From DRQF01 sp964559135 (lineage in GTDB: Bacteria; Planctomycetota; GCA-002687715; DRQF01), in the NCBI GenBank assembly GCA_964559135.1, contig CAZLGG010000009.1, positions 1 to 61,403 of the forward strand: a stretch of DNA of 61,403 nt, written 5' to 3'. How positions within the stretch are numbered: the stretch's first letter is position 1; the number at the start of each line of letters is the position of its first letter. The position numbers were made by a program, and so were the translations under genes. Below are positions 34,766 to 43,366 of the stretch, one piece after another. The notes under the pieces are model-generated. The model ran no database searches and had not been told where the DNA came from. It saw nothing but the letters and a program-made list of their open reading frames with translations.

Positions 34766-36036
34766 CATGGATCGAGCTTCGTCTTCAACGCCAAAGCTGC
34801 TCGATGCTCGGGGCGACGAGCGAGGATCTCGTCGATCTGTTCTCGCGCGGCGTCCTTGCGCCCGACCGCCCACAGGACTCGCGCCAGGTTCATGCGGGCG
34901 TCCAAGTGGTCGGGCCGCCGCGCGATGACCCAGCGGAGTTCGGATTCGGCCTCGAGAGGCCGCGCCTTTTGAAGAATGACGCCTCGCAGGTAGTGGGCGT
35001 GCACACGACGCGGCTCGACTATCAACGCCCGATCCAACACCTGGAGGGCCCGGGCTCCCTTCCCGGAAGCCGCCAGAGCCGATGCCAACTCCTCGAGGAC
35101 CGCGGCGTCGCGAGGACGACGGCGCACAAGGGGTTCGAGGACACCCAACGCCTCGGACAGTCGCCCCAAGCGGGCCAGTGCCATGCCCTTTCGCAAGAGA
35201 GCATCCTCGTCGTTGGGTCGGGAAGAGAGGCACTTCTCGGCCCAAACAAGAGCCTCCTCATAGTCCCCCGCTTTGAGGAACTCGATTGTGAAGCGGAGGC
35301 GATTTTGAAAACTGGCCCCCAGGGCAAGCATCGCGACCTGGATCGGATCCGGAAACGGACTCTTCTCCTCCGCATCGCCCACCTCCGCGGCTAAGGAGCG
35401 CGCCTCGTCGAGGCGCCCCTGACGTCGGAGTACGGTCACGAGGAGGGCATTCAGTTCCTGATTCCCTCCGTCCATGGCCCGCCCCTTCTCGAGCCATCGA
35501 CGGGCCTCGTCGATACGACCCGTGCCCAAGGCCACGCGCCCCAATCCCAGGCAGGAATAGGCGTCCTCGCGCAGCGCATTCGCCCTCTCGAAGTCGGACT
35601 CGGCCTCCTCCCGTCGGTTCAACTGGAGATCGAGCGCGCCCAAGCGCAGCCAGAGCGGTCGATAATCGCTTCGCAAGGCGGACGCCTTGCGGAGCGTCGC
35701 CGCGGCGCGGGCAGGCTCCATCTTCTCCCAGGCGCAACCCTCGAGATAGACCGCCTCGAATCGATCCTTACCTCCCAGAAGAGGCTCGGCCGACTCGTAG
35801 GCGGCCGCGGCTTCTGAAAAGAAGTCATGGGCGTGGAGGACCTTCGCCCACCTCAGCCAAGCGGCCCCGTCCCCCTTGTCGACCAAGTCTTGGTGTGCGT
35901 CCTCGATGATCTGCATGACCGCGGGCTCGAGCCCCTCGAGGTCCGGGACATCCGGAACGGGATCCCGCGACGAAGCGACAAACCACCACATCAAGCTCGC
36001 CGCGAGGAGGACGAGAACAACCGCGGCGACTTTCAT
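34765..36036 (-). CDS. Membrane-anchored TPR protein
   Basis: 423 residues. One N-terminal helix (VAAVVLVLLAASLMWWFVA) anchors a periplasmic superhelix of about eight to nine tetratricopeptide repeats from residue 55 to the end, such as YEEALVWAEKCLSSRPNDEDAL, though several units are degenerate. TPRs bind proteins. It is the last gene of the leftward array, and its start overlaps the stop of the FG-GAP gene (ATGA). Its partner is probably one of the neighbouring secreted proteins. Confidence 0.82.
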   Translation of the reverse strand: MKVAAVVLVLLAASLMWWFVASSRDPVPDVPDLEGLEPAVMQIIEDAHQDLVDKGDGAAWLRWAKVLHAHDFFSEAAAAYESAEPLLGGKDRFEAVYLEGCAWEKMEPARAAATLRKASALRSDYRPLWLRLGALDLQLNRREEAESDFERANALREDAYSCLGLGRVALGTGRIDEARRWLEKGRAMDGGNQELNALLVTVLRRQGRLDEARSLAAEVGDAEEKSPFPDPIQVAMLALGASFQNRLRFTIEFLKAGDYEEALVWAEKCLSSRPNDEDALLRKGMALARLGRLSEALGVLEPLVRRRPRDAAVLEELASALAASGKGARALQVLDRALIVEPRRVHAHYLRGVILQKARPLEAESELRWVIARRPDHLDARMNLARVLWAVGRKDAAREQIDEILARRPEHRAALALKTKLDP

Positions 36037-37700
36037 CGCCGGCCCTCACCGGTGACCAAAACAACAGTCCGGTTCACATCGAAAGGACCGAAGGACTCCT
36101 TCACGCCTCCGGGCCAGGTCACGTCGATCCTCGACACTTTGGTGGCCGCGCCAAGGCCGAAATGGAGAGGGGTCTCCCAAGAGGAGAGATAACTCGCGCC
36201 GGTTCCCACCTCGGCGGGGAATCGGTCGCGGTCCGTCACGACCAGGACGCGCGCGCCGATGGCAACCCGCTTCCGCTTCGAGTCCTTCACCCAAATTCTC
36301 AAAAACCGACCCGGCGGCGTGAGGTTCTCGTAGGCCCGCAGCGGCCCCGCCGTGTTGGTCACGAGCAAGTCCAGGTCCCCGTCGTCATCCAGGTCGACCG
36401 GCACCAGAGCCCGGGAGATCCGCGCCACGCCCGCGAAAGCGCCGGCGAGAGCCCCCGTGTCGGCAAAACCTCCCCGGCCGTCGCCCCGGAACAACTGGTT
36501 GCGCTCCGCGTAGACGTTCCAGGGCGAGTCCGCGGTCAAGCTCGCGTCGAGGGGTCCGCGGGACACGCGGCCGTTGACGACAGCCAAGTCGAGCGCGCCG
36601 TCCAAGTCCACGTCGAAAAACACGGTCCCGAAGCCCGTCCGTCGGAGGCTCACCGTCTGCAAGCCCGCCTCGGCCGTCACGTCGGTGAAACCTCCCGACT
36701 CGTCCCGCAGGTAGAGCGTGTGGCTCTCGTCCACGAGATGAGTCATGAAGAGATCCAGGTCGCCGTCGCGGTCGACGTCGCCCAGAGCGACGCCCATGCT
36801 GGCCTCCGAGGCCCCCTCTCCATTCACGGCGCACCCCAAGAGCATCCCTTGATCCTCGAAACGCCCGTTGCCCTGCTGAATCCAGAGCTGATTGGCTTGG
36901 CCGTCGTTGGCGACAAAGACGTCGGGGCGACCGTCACGGTTGAAATCGCTGATGGTGATGCCCAACCCGTTCCGAGGCGCGGCCGAAAGACCGGCAAGCC
37001 GGCTCACGTCGTCGAACGTTCCGTCTCCTCGGTTGAGATAGAGAGCGTCGGCAACGGGGCGATAGACCTTCGGGCTGCAAAAGTCTCGCGCACCGGCCCT
37101 CAGAGTGCACGCCTTCTCCGGGTCCGGCTCGACATAATGAACGGCCCAGACATCCAAGAATCCGTCCCCGTCGGCGTCGAACATCGCCACGGACGTGGTC
37201 CAAGCATCGCCCCCGAAGCCCCGCTGCGCGGATGGGTGAAAATGCCCCTCTCCGTCATTCAGGTAGAGGCGATCTTCGCCCCAGTTTCCGACGTAGACGT
37301 CCACGTCTCCATCGTTGTCCACGTCCCCTACAGCAACGCCCGTACCGTAGCCCGGGTCTTCGAGGCCGCTTTCTTTCGCCCTTCGAAAGCCGCCTTTTTC
37401 GTTGCGCAGAAAAAGTACGTTGGGACTCGCCTCCGATTTCCCGGATCCCGCGGAAAGGACGTAGATGTCCATGCGTCCGTCACCATCGGCGTCGAAAACG
37501 GCCAAACCGCTCCCCATGATCTCCGGGAGTTCGTATCGCCCGGTGAAGCGGCGGTGGGACTCGAAGTCCAAGCCGAGGGATGAGGTCACGTCACGAAACA
37601 GGCCCGACGGAGCAGCGTTCTCGGCTTTGGAATCCGTACCCTTTGCACCGCAACCAACCAGAAAACCGAGAGCAAACGCGGCGCAAAGTCGCCCCGTCAA
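36033..37700 (-). CDS. FG-GAP/ASPIC-UnbV (CRTAC1-like) lipoprotein
   Basis: 555 residues. The signal peptide ends in a lipobox (GFLVGC), so Cys17 should be lipidated. Seven or so FG-GAP/VCBS blades follow, each with a calcium-type loop such as FDADGDGRMD, GDVDNDGDVD, SDFNRDGRPD and DLDDDGDLDL. A C-terminal ASPIC/UnbV domain has VGTGASYLSSWETPLHFGLG and VTWPGGVKESF. The expected fold is an extracytoplasmic beta-propeller binding calcium and partners. It lies between two TPR genes, overlapping each by four bases, a linkage often seen for this family. Confidence 0.92.
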   Translation of the reverse strand: MTGRLCAAFALGFLVGCGAKGTDSKAENAAPSGLFRDVTSSLGLDFESHRRFTGRYELPEIMGSGLAVFDADGDGRMDIYVLSAGSGKSEASPNVLFLRNEKGGFRRAKESGLEDPGYGTGVAVGDVDNDGDVDVYVGNWGEDRLYLNDGEGHFHPSAQRGFGGDAWTTSVAMFDADGDGFLDVWAVHYVEPDPEKACTLRAGARDFCSPKVYRPVADALYLNRGDGTFDDVSRLAGLSAAPRNGLGITISDFNRDGRPDVFVANDGQANQLWIQQGNGRFEDQGMLLGCAVNGEGASEASMGVALGDVDRDGDLDLFMTHLVDESHTLYLRDESGGFTDVTAEAGLQTVSLRRTGFGTVFFDVDLDGALDLAVVNGRVSRGPLDASLTADSPWNVYAERNQLFRGDGRGGFADTGALAGAFAGVARISRALVPVDLDDDGDLDLLVTNTAGPLRAYENLTPPGRFLRIWVKDSKRKRVAIGARVLVVTDRDRFPAEVGTGASYLSSWETPLHFGLGAATKVSRIDVTWPGGVKESFGPFDVNRTVVLVTGEGRR

Positions 37701-38599
37701 CGCACGAGGCTCCGGATCTTCATGGCAAGAGGTGAAGAGCCCTGACCCTTGCGCTCGAAAGCGGCGAGTAGCTCCCGGAGGGTGGACGTGGCCTGAGGAT
37801 GTCCCGGCGCGACCTCCAGGGTTCGCGCGAGGTAGGCGATGGCCTTCTCGAGCTTGCGCTCGTTCAGGAATCGAAATGCCAGCGCCAGATATCCGTCAAC
37901 CTGAACCTGCTTTTTCGTGCGCGCTTCGTGCTCGGCGGTGAGTCGCCTCCAAGTGCGGAGTTCCTTTTTCGCCAGGTCCTTGTTCCCGCGACGCCGCGCG
38001 ATTCCGGCAAGGATGTAGTGGACGCGCGCGTGCCTCGGATCAAGTTTCATGACGGCTCTCGCGAGAGCTTCCGCCCGATCCAGATCCCCCTGACGCTGCA
38101 TGAGGCTGGCCAGTTGGAAAGCCGTCTCGATATGCTTGGAGTCCCTGCTGCGGCACCATTCCAACTCTTTCCGTGCCAACTCGAAGTCACCCTCGCGCTG
38201 AGCGATCGTTCCCTTCACGAAGTGGGCGTGGAAGTCTTTCGGGTCGATCTCGAGGGCGCGCTTCAGCTTCTTCTTGGCATCGTCGGTGCGAGAGAGCCAG
38301 TCGAGGCACTCCGCGTGGAAGCCGAAAAACTGGGCTTGGGGATTCTTCGCCTTCTCCGCGGCTTCGAAGAACTTCAGGGACTCCTCGTAACGCTTCGTCT
38401 TCAAAAGGCACATCGCCACGCCGAATTGCGCCTGCCCGAATCCCGGACGCGCCTGGGCGACTTTCCGGAAATAGGGTTCGGCGCCCCAATACAATCCTCG
38501 CTGGTAGAGCGTAGCGGCCCTTTGGAAGTCCTGTTGCAATCCGGACTGCCCCGGCAGGCAGCTTGAAAACAGCGAGAGGAGGAAAAGGGCTCGAATCAT
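37697..38599 (-). CDS. Secreted TPR protein
   Basis: 300 residues from the ATG at 38599, chosen because GAGG lies 7 nt upstream and the signal peptide (MIRALFLLSLFSSCLPGQ) begins there. A GTG at 38617 that overlaps the FHA stop is the alternative. About six TPR units follow, for example YEESLKFFEAAEKAKNP and FELARKELEWCRSRDSKHIE. It is likely periplasmic or lipid-anchored at the Cys in FSSC. Its stop overlaps the FG-GAP start (ATGA). Confidence 0.82.
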   Translation of the reverse strand: MIRALFLLSLFSSCLPGQSGLQQDFQRAATLYQRGLYWGAEPYFRKVAQARPGFGQAQFGVAMCLLKTKRYEESLKFFEAAEKAKNPQAQFFGFHAECLDWLSRTDDAKKKLKRALEIDPKDFHAHFVKGTIAQREGDFELARKELEWCRSRDSKHIETAFQLASLMQRQGDLDRAEALARAVMKLDPRHARVHYILAGIARRRGNKDLAKKELRTWRRLTAEHEARTKKQVQVDGYLALAFRFLNERKLEKAIAYLARTLEVAPGHPQATSTLRELLAAFERKGQGSSPLAMKIRSLVR

Positions 38600-38613
38600 G
38601 TCCGGACCTCGGC

Positions 38614-39102
38614 TCACGTGATGGCGTTTCGGCCCACACTGGAATGAGATTCGTCTTGGGCCATCGTCGCCAGTCGATCGTCTGAAAGCTCCACGGCGCC
38701 ACCGGGGGTCAACTCGATGCGCTCGCCCTCACCGAACTCGACGATGGCGAGAGACTCGGGAGAGGAGAATCCCGCAAGACGAATTCTGTTCACGCGATGT
38801 CCGTTCACCAGGGTTCCGTTGGTCGAGAGGTCCTCGATCTCGACCACGTCCGGCTCGACCAGGCAAATACGAACATGCTTGCGGCTGATCCGCCGATAGC
38901 TGGCGTGACGTTCCACTTCCTCGCGGCCCAGTCTCTGGAAGGGTGTGGTTCTCGCCACGGAAAGATCGCAGGACCGGGACCGACCGAGCACCAGACACTG
39001 CCCGAGGAGAATCCGTGCCTCCTCTCCGGCGAACAGACCGCCTCGCCCCAGCAATCGGATACTGGCGCGGCCATCGTAGCTTGCATGATCAATGTCGGTC
39101 AT
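38614..39102 (-). CDS. Single-domain FHA protein
   Basis: 162 residues from the ATG at 39102 (ATG 39114 is possible). An FHA fold with the phosphothreonine-binding residues: Arg in LVLGRSRSCDL, Ser-Arg-Lys-His in ISRKHVRI, and STNGTLVNG. A short insertion between the GR and SRKH motifs is unusual. No signal peptide or helix is seen, so it is cytoplasmic. It should bind phosphorylated Thr on a partner; the kinase encoded 59 nt upstream is the obvious candidate. Confidence 0.9.
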   Translation of the reverse strand: MTDIDHASYDGRASIRLLGRGGLFAGEEARILLGQCLVLGRSRSCDLSVARTTPFQRLGREEVERHASYRRISRKHVRICLVEPDVVEIEDLSTNGTLVNGHRVNRIRLAGFSSPESLAIVEFGEGERIELTPGGAVELSDDRLATMAQDESHSSVGRNAIT

Positions 39103-39161
39103 GGCAATTCCCATTGTACAAGACGGTCGAAGAACGCCAATGATGCAGCCATCTCGCGAAG

Positions 39162-42100
39162 TCACGGAGCCAGAAGCCCGGCCATGCGAAGGCTTTCCAG
39201 AGCCCACGGCATGGGCTCGTGGATACGGAGGACTCCCCTCGACGGGGGCGATCCCAAGCTCTTTTGCCGCAGAACAACCTTCCCATCGACAGCCAGGGTC
39301 ATGGACTTGGATGCCGGATCTCGTTCCAGACTGATGGCATAGGTGCGCGTGGGCTCGAGCCGAAACCTGGGCCACGAACTCGGATCACCAAGGAGTGCGA
39401 CGATGTCTTCGAGAGCCCCCTTCCAGTAGACAACCCGATGGACTTCCCATCGTGAAGGTATGCTCCACTCCAACCCGTGCAGAGGGAGATGGCGATACAT
39501 TCCGGATCTTCCCAGGGACCCGATGAAAGCGACATGTTCATCGCCGATCGAGAGGGTGAGGCAGCGCGGCGCCTCGGCGCGTTCCTCGGAGGTCTTCAGC
39601 GCGAGGTCGACGCGCACGACGCCAAGCGCGGGATCGATCGGAGTCTCCAAGACCACGGGGACGACTTGATCGGGTCGAACGCGATGTTGCGGTTCTGGAA
39701 GTTTTCGCTCGAGACGTCCCTTGCCTATCCATCCGCTGGCGGGCAGGAGAAAGTCGCGGGCTTGAGAGGCGTCTTCGAAGTCATAGAACAGTTCCAGGTG
39801 CATCGGCGACTCACCGGCGGACGTCAGGGCCACGCGACCATGAAACCGCTTGCGCAAGTCTTCCGCTCGCTTCTCAGACTTCACCTGGGACTGAAGGCGC
39901 CTGATGGCGGCCGCGTTCTTGCGAAACCAGGGTGTCCTGGTGAGGTCCCGCCTCTTCACGAGCACTTCGAGGGCCTCCATGGCCTCATCGAGGTGTCCTT
40001 CGACTCGCGCTCTCATGGCAGTGGTGAAAAGGACAAACGCTTCTTTCTCCGCGGGCGTTCGGACGTCGTTTCGGGCCTCGAAGGCTCGAACCACCTTGGG
40101 CGTCAGATGCTGGACGAAGGGGTCTTCCTTGGGGAGAGCGGACAACGTTTGCTCCGAGGACAGCTCATCTTCGAGGAGAAGAAAAAGCAAGGCCCGTGCC
40201 TTCGTGTCCTCGAGAGGCTGAAGGTCCAAGAGCCAGGAGGCGTTCATGGTCCATATCGGAGCTTTGATGACCTTGGGGCTGTTTTCCACCTGAAACGTCA
40301 GGACATCCCCGTCGAAGGCGAGCAGTCGCGCGGACTGGATGGGCTCGGCACCACGGATTTCGACCCGCAGAGGGGGGCCCGCCACCCGGCTTTCCAAAGC
40401 CGCATGAAGCGAGTCCCGCCATTGGGCCAGGGACACCAAAGTTCGCACCATGTCCCTGACGAGGCTCACGGCCTCAGCTGCGGCCTCCAATTCGTCGTCG
40501 TGCTCGGGGAGAGTCTCGAGAAAGGCCTCCAGCTCCGCCACGACCGACTTCATGTCCAGCCGGAGCAACTCCGGATGCCCCTGCGCCGGGGCCGCGTCGA
40601 CGCCCTTCAAAAGGAGCGCGGCCGCGCGACGGACCTCCGCTTCTTCGCGAAGAAGAGCGTCCTGGATCGACTTCATCCGCTGCGCCATATCGGGTTCGAC
40701 ACGCTCGGGGTGCTTTTCCGATAGGGCTTCGAGAGCCCGTCGAGCGGAGAGGAATCGGCGCGAGCGACCAAGTGCGCGGACAAGTTGGAGGCGACGATCG
40801 ATCTCGTCTGTCCAACGGCGGATGGACGCGCGAACCACTTCGGCCACAACGGCGTCGCGGTCGACTCGAGGAAGATTCCAGCGCGAGTCCTGATCCGCGG
40901 ATTTCGACAGGAGAACGCGCAGCTCCTCGGGCGAGGCATACTCCCCCTCGATTCCGGCGGCCACATCCTCGACGAAAGTCCGCAGCGCGGTGCGGTCCGC
41001 CCCTGTTCGTCGCGAGGCAAGATCGAGAATCAGCTCCAGTCCTTGGCGACGACGCTTCTCGATCCGAGTTCTGAGGGGACTGGGCAGGGCCCCGTAATCC
41101 ACGCCCAATCGCCGAGCGATAGCGGCCGCAAGATCCACCTCGATGATCTTCCGAGCCCCCGCGTCATCTCCCGCTCGAACCCGCTCCTTCGCCCGTTCGA
41201 TTTCGTGGACGAGTACGGACTCGGCTCTTTCTTCCAGAAGCCTCGCTGCGCGACTTCTCTCGACTTCGGTTCCCGTCGTCGCCACCGCGATGAGGTCCGA
41301 GGTCGGCCGCATCTCGAGGGGGATCTCCTCGCGATCCCCCAAGGCCGAAGAGGTGGCTGCATCGTCCCCGCGACTCTCATCGCCGTGCATCGCCCAAAAG
41401 GCGAAACCGCCCGTGATGAGGATCAGAACGGCTCCGCCGATCCACATGCGGACTCGCGCCCTCGCGCTCTTGGCCGCGGCGGCCGCGGAGGGAGGGCACC
41501 GCCCCGCCTCGACGGCCAAGAGGTCCCGCAGCAGGAGAGAAGGCGAGTCTTGGCGGTCGCGCCGGTCCTTGGCCAACATCCGATGGATGACGCTTTCCAG
41601 TGCGGGAGAAACGTCCGGACGGGCGGACCGCAAAGGCGTCGGCTCCTCGTAGAGAATCTTCGAAACCGTCTCTCCCACGTTGCCGCCCGGGTGAGGCGAC
41701 GCGCCGGTCAGCATCGCGTAGAGAGTCGCGCCGAGCGAGAAGATGTCCGACCGCGCGTCGAGATGATCCGGGTCCTGAATCTGCTCGGGCGACATGTAGG
41801 CGGGGGTCCCGACCGCGTGGTCCTTGCTCGTCATCGACCCGTCGAATTCGAGTTTGGCGAGCCCCAGATCAGCCAGGAGCGCCACCCCATCCTGATCGAT
41901 GAGGATGTTGGCGGGCTTGATGTCCCGATGGACGACGTGTTCCTTCCGGAGTTGGATGAGGGCCTCGGTGATCTGGATCCCGATACGAACGACTTCGGCC
42001 TCCGAGAGGGGCCCCTTGCGCTCGATGAGATCGCGAACGCTGACTCCGTCCACGAGTTCCATGACGAAAAAGCACAGGTCCCCCTGCACGCCTGCATCAT

Positions 42101-42335
42101 GGGCTCGGACGATGTGCCGGTGGTTGAACCGAGCGGCGATGCGGGCCTCTCGCATCAGACGGCCGACGACTCTTTCCCTGGAAGAGAAGTCCTGCTTCAG
42201 AATCTTGAGCGCGACAGGGCGCCCCATCGCGAGCTGGGTCGCGCGGTAGACCGTCGCCATCGATCCCCGTCCGAGGACGGCTTCGATGCGATACCCGTCA
42301 ACGACGGGAAAGGCGTCAGAAACTTTGCTCGACAT
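39162..42335 (-). CDS. Receptor-type Ser/Thr protein kinase with large extracytoplasmic region
   Basis: 1057 residues. Cytoplasmic Hanks-type kinase (about 14-275): glycine loop LGRGSMATVY, Lys44 in VALKILK, catalytic HRDIKPAN (Asp138), DLG at 156-158 in place of DFG, and GTPAYMSPEQ. A single helix near 297-316 leads to about 740 residues outside: a long helical/coiled region, then a C-terminal beta-sandwich (YDFEDASQARDFLLP through VDGKVVLRQKS) like LamG/DUF1080 jelly rolls. All key kinase residues are present, so it should be active. It overlaps the upstream gene by 20 bp. Confidence 0.93.
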   Translation of the reverse strand: MSSKVSDAFPVVDGYRIEAVLGRGSMATVYRATQLAMGRPVALKILKQDFSSRERVVGRLMREARIAARFNHRHIVRAHDAGVQGDLCFFVMELVDGVSVRDLIERKGPLSEAEVVRIGIQITEALIQLRKEHVVHRDIKPANILIDQDGVALLADLGLAKLEFDGSMTSKDHAVGTPAYMSPEQIQDPDHLDARSDIFSLGATLYAMLTGASPHPGGNVGETVSKILYEEPTPLRSARPDVSPALESVIHRMLAKDRRDRQDSPSLLLRDLLAVEAGRCPPSAAAAAKSARARVRMWIGGAVLILITGGFAFWAMHGDESRGDDAATSSALGDREEIPLEMRPTSDLIAVATTGTEVERSRAARLLEERAESVLVHEIERAKERVRAGDDAGARKIIEVDLAAAIARRLGVDYGALPSPLRTRIEKRRRQGLELILDLASRRTGADRTALRTFVEDVAAGIEGEYASPEELRVLLSKSADQDSRWNLPRVDRDAVVAEVVRASIRRWTDEIDRRLQLVRALGRSRRFLSARRALEALSEKHPERVEPDMAQRMKSIQDALLREEAEVRRAAALLLKGVDAAPAQGHPELLRLDMKSVVAELEAFLETLPEHDDELEAAAEAVSLVRDMVRTLVSLAQWRDSLHAALESRVAGPPLRVEIRGAEPIQSARLLAFDGDVLTFQVENSPKVIKAPIWTMNASWLLDLQPLEDTKARALLFLLLEDELSSEQTLSALPKEDPFVQHLTPKVVRAFEARNDVRTPAEKEAFVLFTTAMRARVEGHLDEAMEALEVLVKRRDLTRTPWFRKNAAAIRRLQSQVKSEKRAEDLRKRFHGRVALTSAGESPMHLELFYDFEDASQARDFLLPASGWIGKGRLERKLPEPQHRVRPDQVVPVVLETPIDPALGVVRVDLALKTSEERAEAPRCLTLSIGDEHVAFIGSLGRSGMYRHLPLHGLEWSIPSRWEVHRVVYWKGALEDIVALLGDPSSWPRFRLEPTRTYAISLERDPASKSMTLAVDGKVVLRQKSLGSPPSRGVLRIHEPMPWALESLRMAGLLAP

Positions 42336-43317
42336 ACTCCTTCACGGTCTTGTCCAGTTCCGGAAGGCTCACCCCGAACACCTGCTGAAAAGCCCGGATC
42401 TGGGCCTTTTCCTTGGCGGGGAGGTTCTGCGGAACGATGTCCGAGGGCCATGCGCGTTTCATCTTGCGCAGGAATGATGCGTACTTCTTCGGCTGCGACA
42501 TCATCCAGTCGACGACCGCGTAGCCCTTGAGGGTGTCAGCGAACGTCAATTCACTCAACGCCGATCTCTTGATGAGCCCCGCCATGGGGGGGGTTGTGCC
42601 TTTCAAAACAGCCGCCTTCACGCGAGCGCGCAACTTGGATTTCGACATGGGCTTCCGCCGATCGTCATCCGGCTTCAATGCGGCATAGGCGCTCTGGTAG
42701 CAGGAGCACTGAATGGTGCCGAGGGTCTGAGTCTCGAACCACATACCGGTCGACTCTCGCAGCCAACCCGGCGTGAAATTGTTGTTGAACTTGTAGCGGT
42801 CGACGATCATGTGTCCGACGAGATGGACGACGATGGAGACGACAAAGCCTTCCTTGTGGGGCTTGAGGTGGGTGACGATCACATTGCGAGTTCCCGGTTC
42901 AGGGAACCAGTTGGACTTGTTGTGGACGCGGATGAACTCCTTCGCGTCCCACACGGGGTACTTCTTGGAATACCAACGAAGATACTTCCGGTAGGCCTTC
43001 TTGTCCGTGAGAATGACGATCATGCACTTGCGAGGCGCCCAGAGACTTCGCCAATTGTCGGTGCCGACATGCTTGGTCCAAAGGTCGAACGCCTTCTCGG
43101 CCGCCTTGCTGAAAACCTTGGCCTTCGCCACGGGAACGGACGTACAAAAAGTGAAGTGCTTGGACTCCGAGAAGTACATCGGCTTGCCGACGGCCTTCGA
43201 AATCTCCTTGACCTCCGCAGCCGCGCGGGCGTCTTTCTGAGCCTGGGCCAACCCGGTCAGATGGAAGACGATTGCAACGAGAGAAAGAACAACGACCCGG
43301 ATTCTCGTTCGAGGCAT
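42316..43317 (-). CDS. Secreted peptidase-like protein with broken zinc motif
   Basis: 333 residues; start ATG 43317 with GGAG 6 nt upstream. Signal peptide VVVLSLVAIVFHLTGLAQA. The fold order resembles gluzincin-like DUF1570 proteins of planctomycetes: an N-terminal substrate domain, then VVHLVGHMIVDRY and PGWLREST with a putative third ligand Glu188. The motif is H165-L-V-G-H169, so the catalytic Glu of HExxH is Leu. It should bind metal poorly or at least not hydrolyse. The C-terminal YAVVDWMM and EYVEQSF segments are helical. Placed between a receptor kinase and a sigma-54 activator, it could be a ligand-sensing protein. Confidence 0.7.
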   Translation of the reverse strand: MPRTRIRVVVLSLVAIVFHLTGLAQAQKDARAAAEVKEISKAVGKPMYFSESKHFTFCTSVPVAKAKVFSKAAEKAFDLWTKHVGTDNWRSLWAPRKCMIVILTDKKAYRKYLRWYSKKYPVWDAKEFIRVHNKSNWFPEPGTRNVIVTHLKPHKEGFVVSIVVHLVGHMIVDRYKFNNNFTPGWLRESTGMWFETQTLGTIQCSCYQSAYAALKPDDDRRKPMSKSKLRARVKAAVLKGTTPPMAGLIKRSALSELTFADTLKGYAVVDWMMSQPKKYASFLRKMKRAWPSDIVPQNLPAKEKAQIRAFQQVFGVSLPELDKTVKEYVEQSF

Positions 43318-43366
43318 GGAAAACTCCTTCACGATCCGCCACCAGTCCATAAGCAGCGTATCCTCT

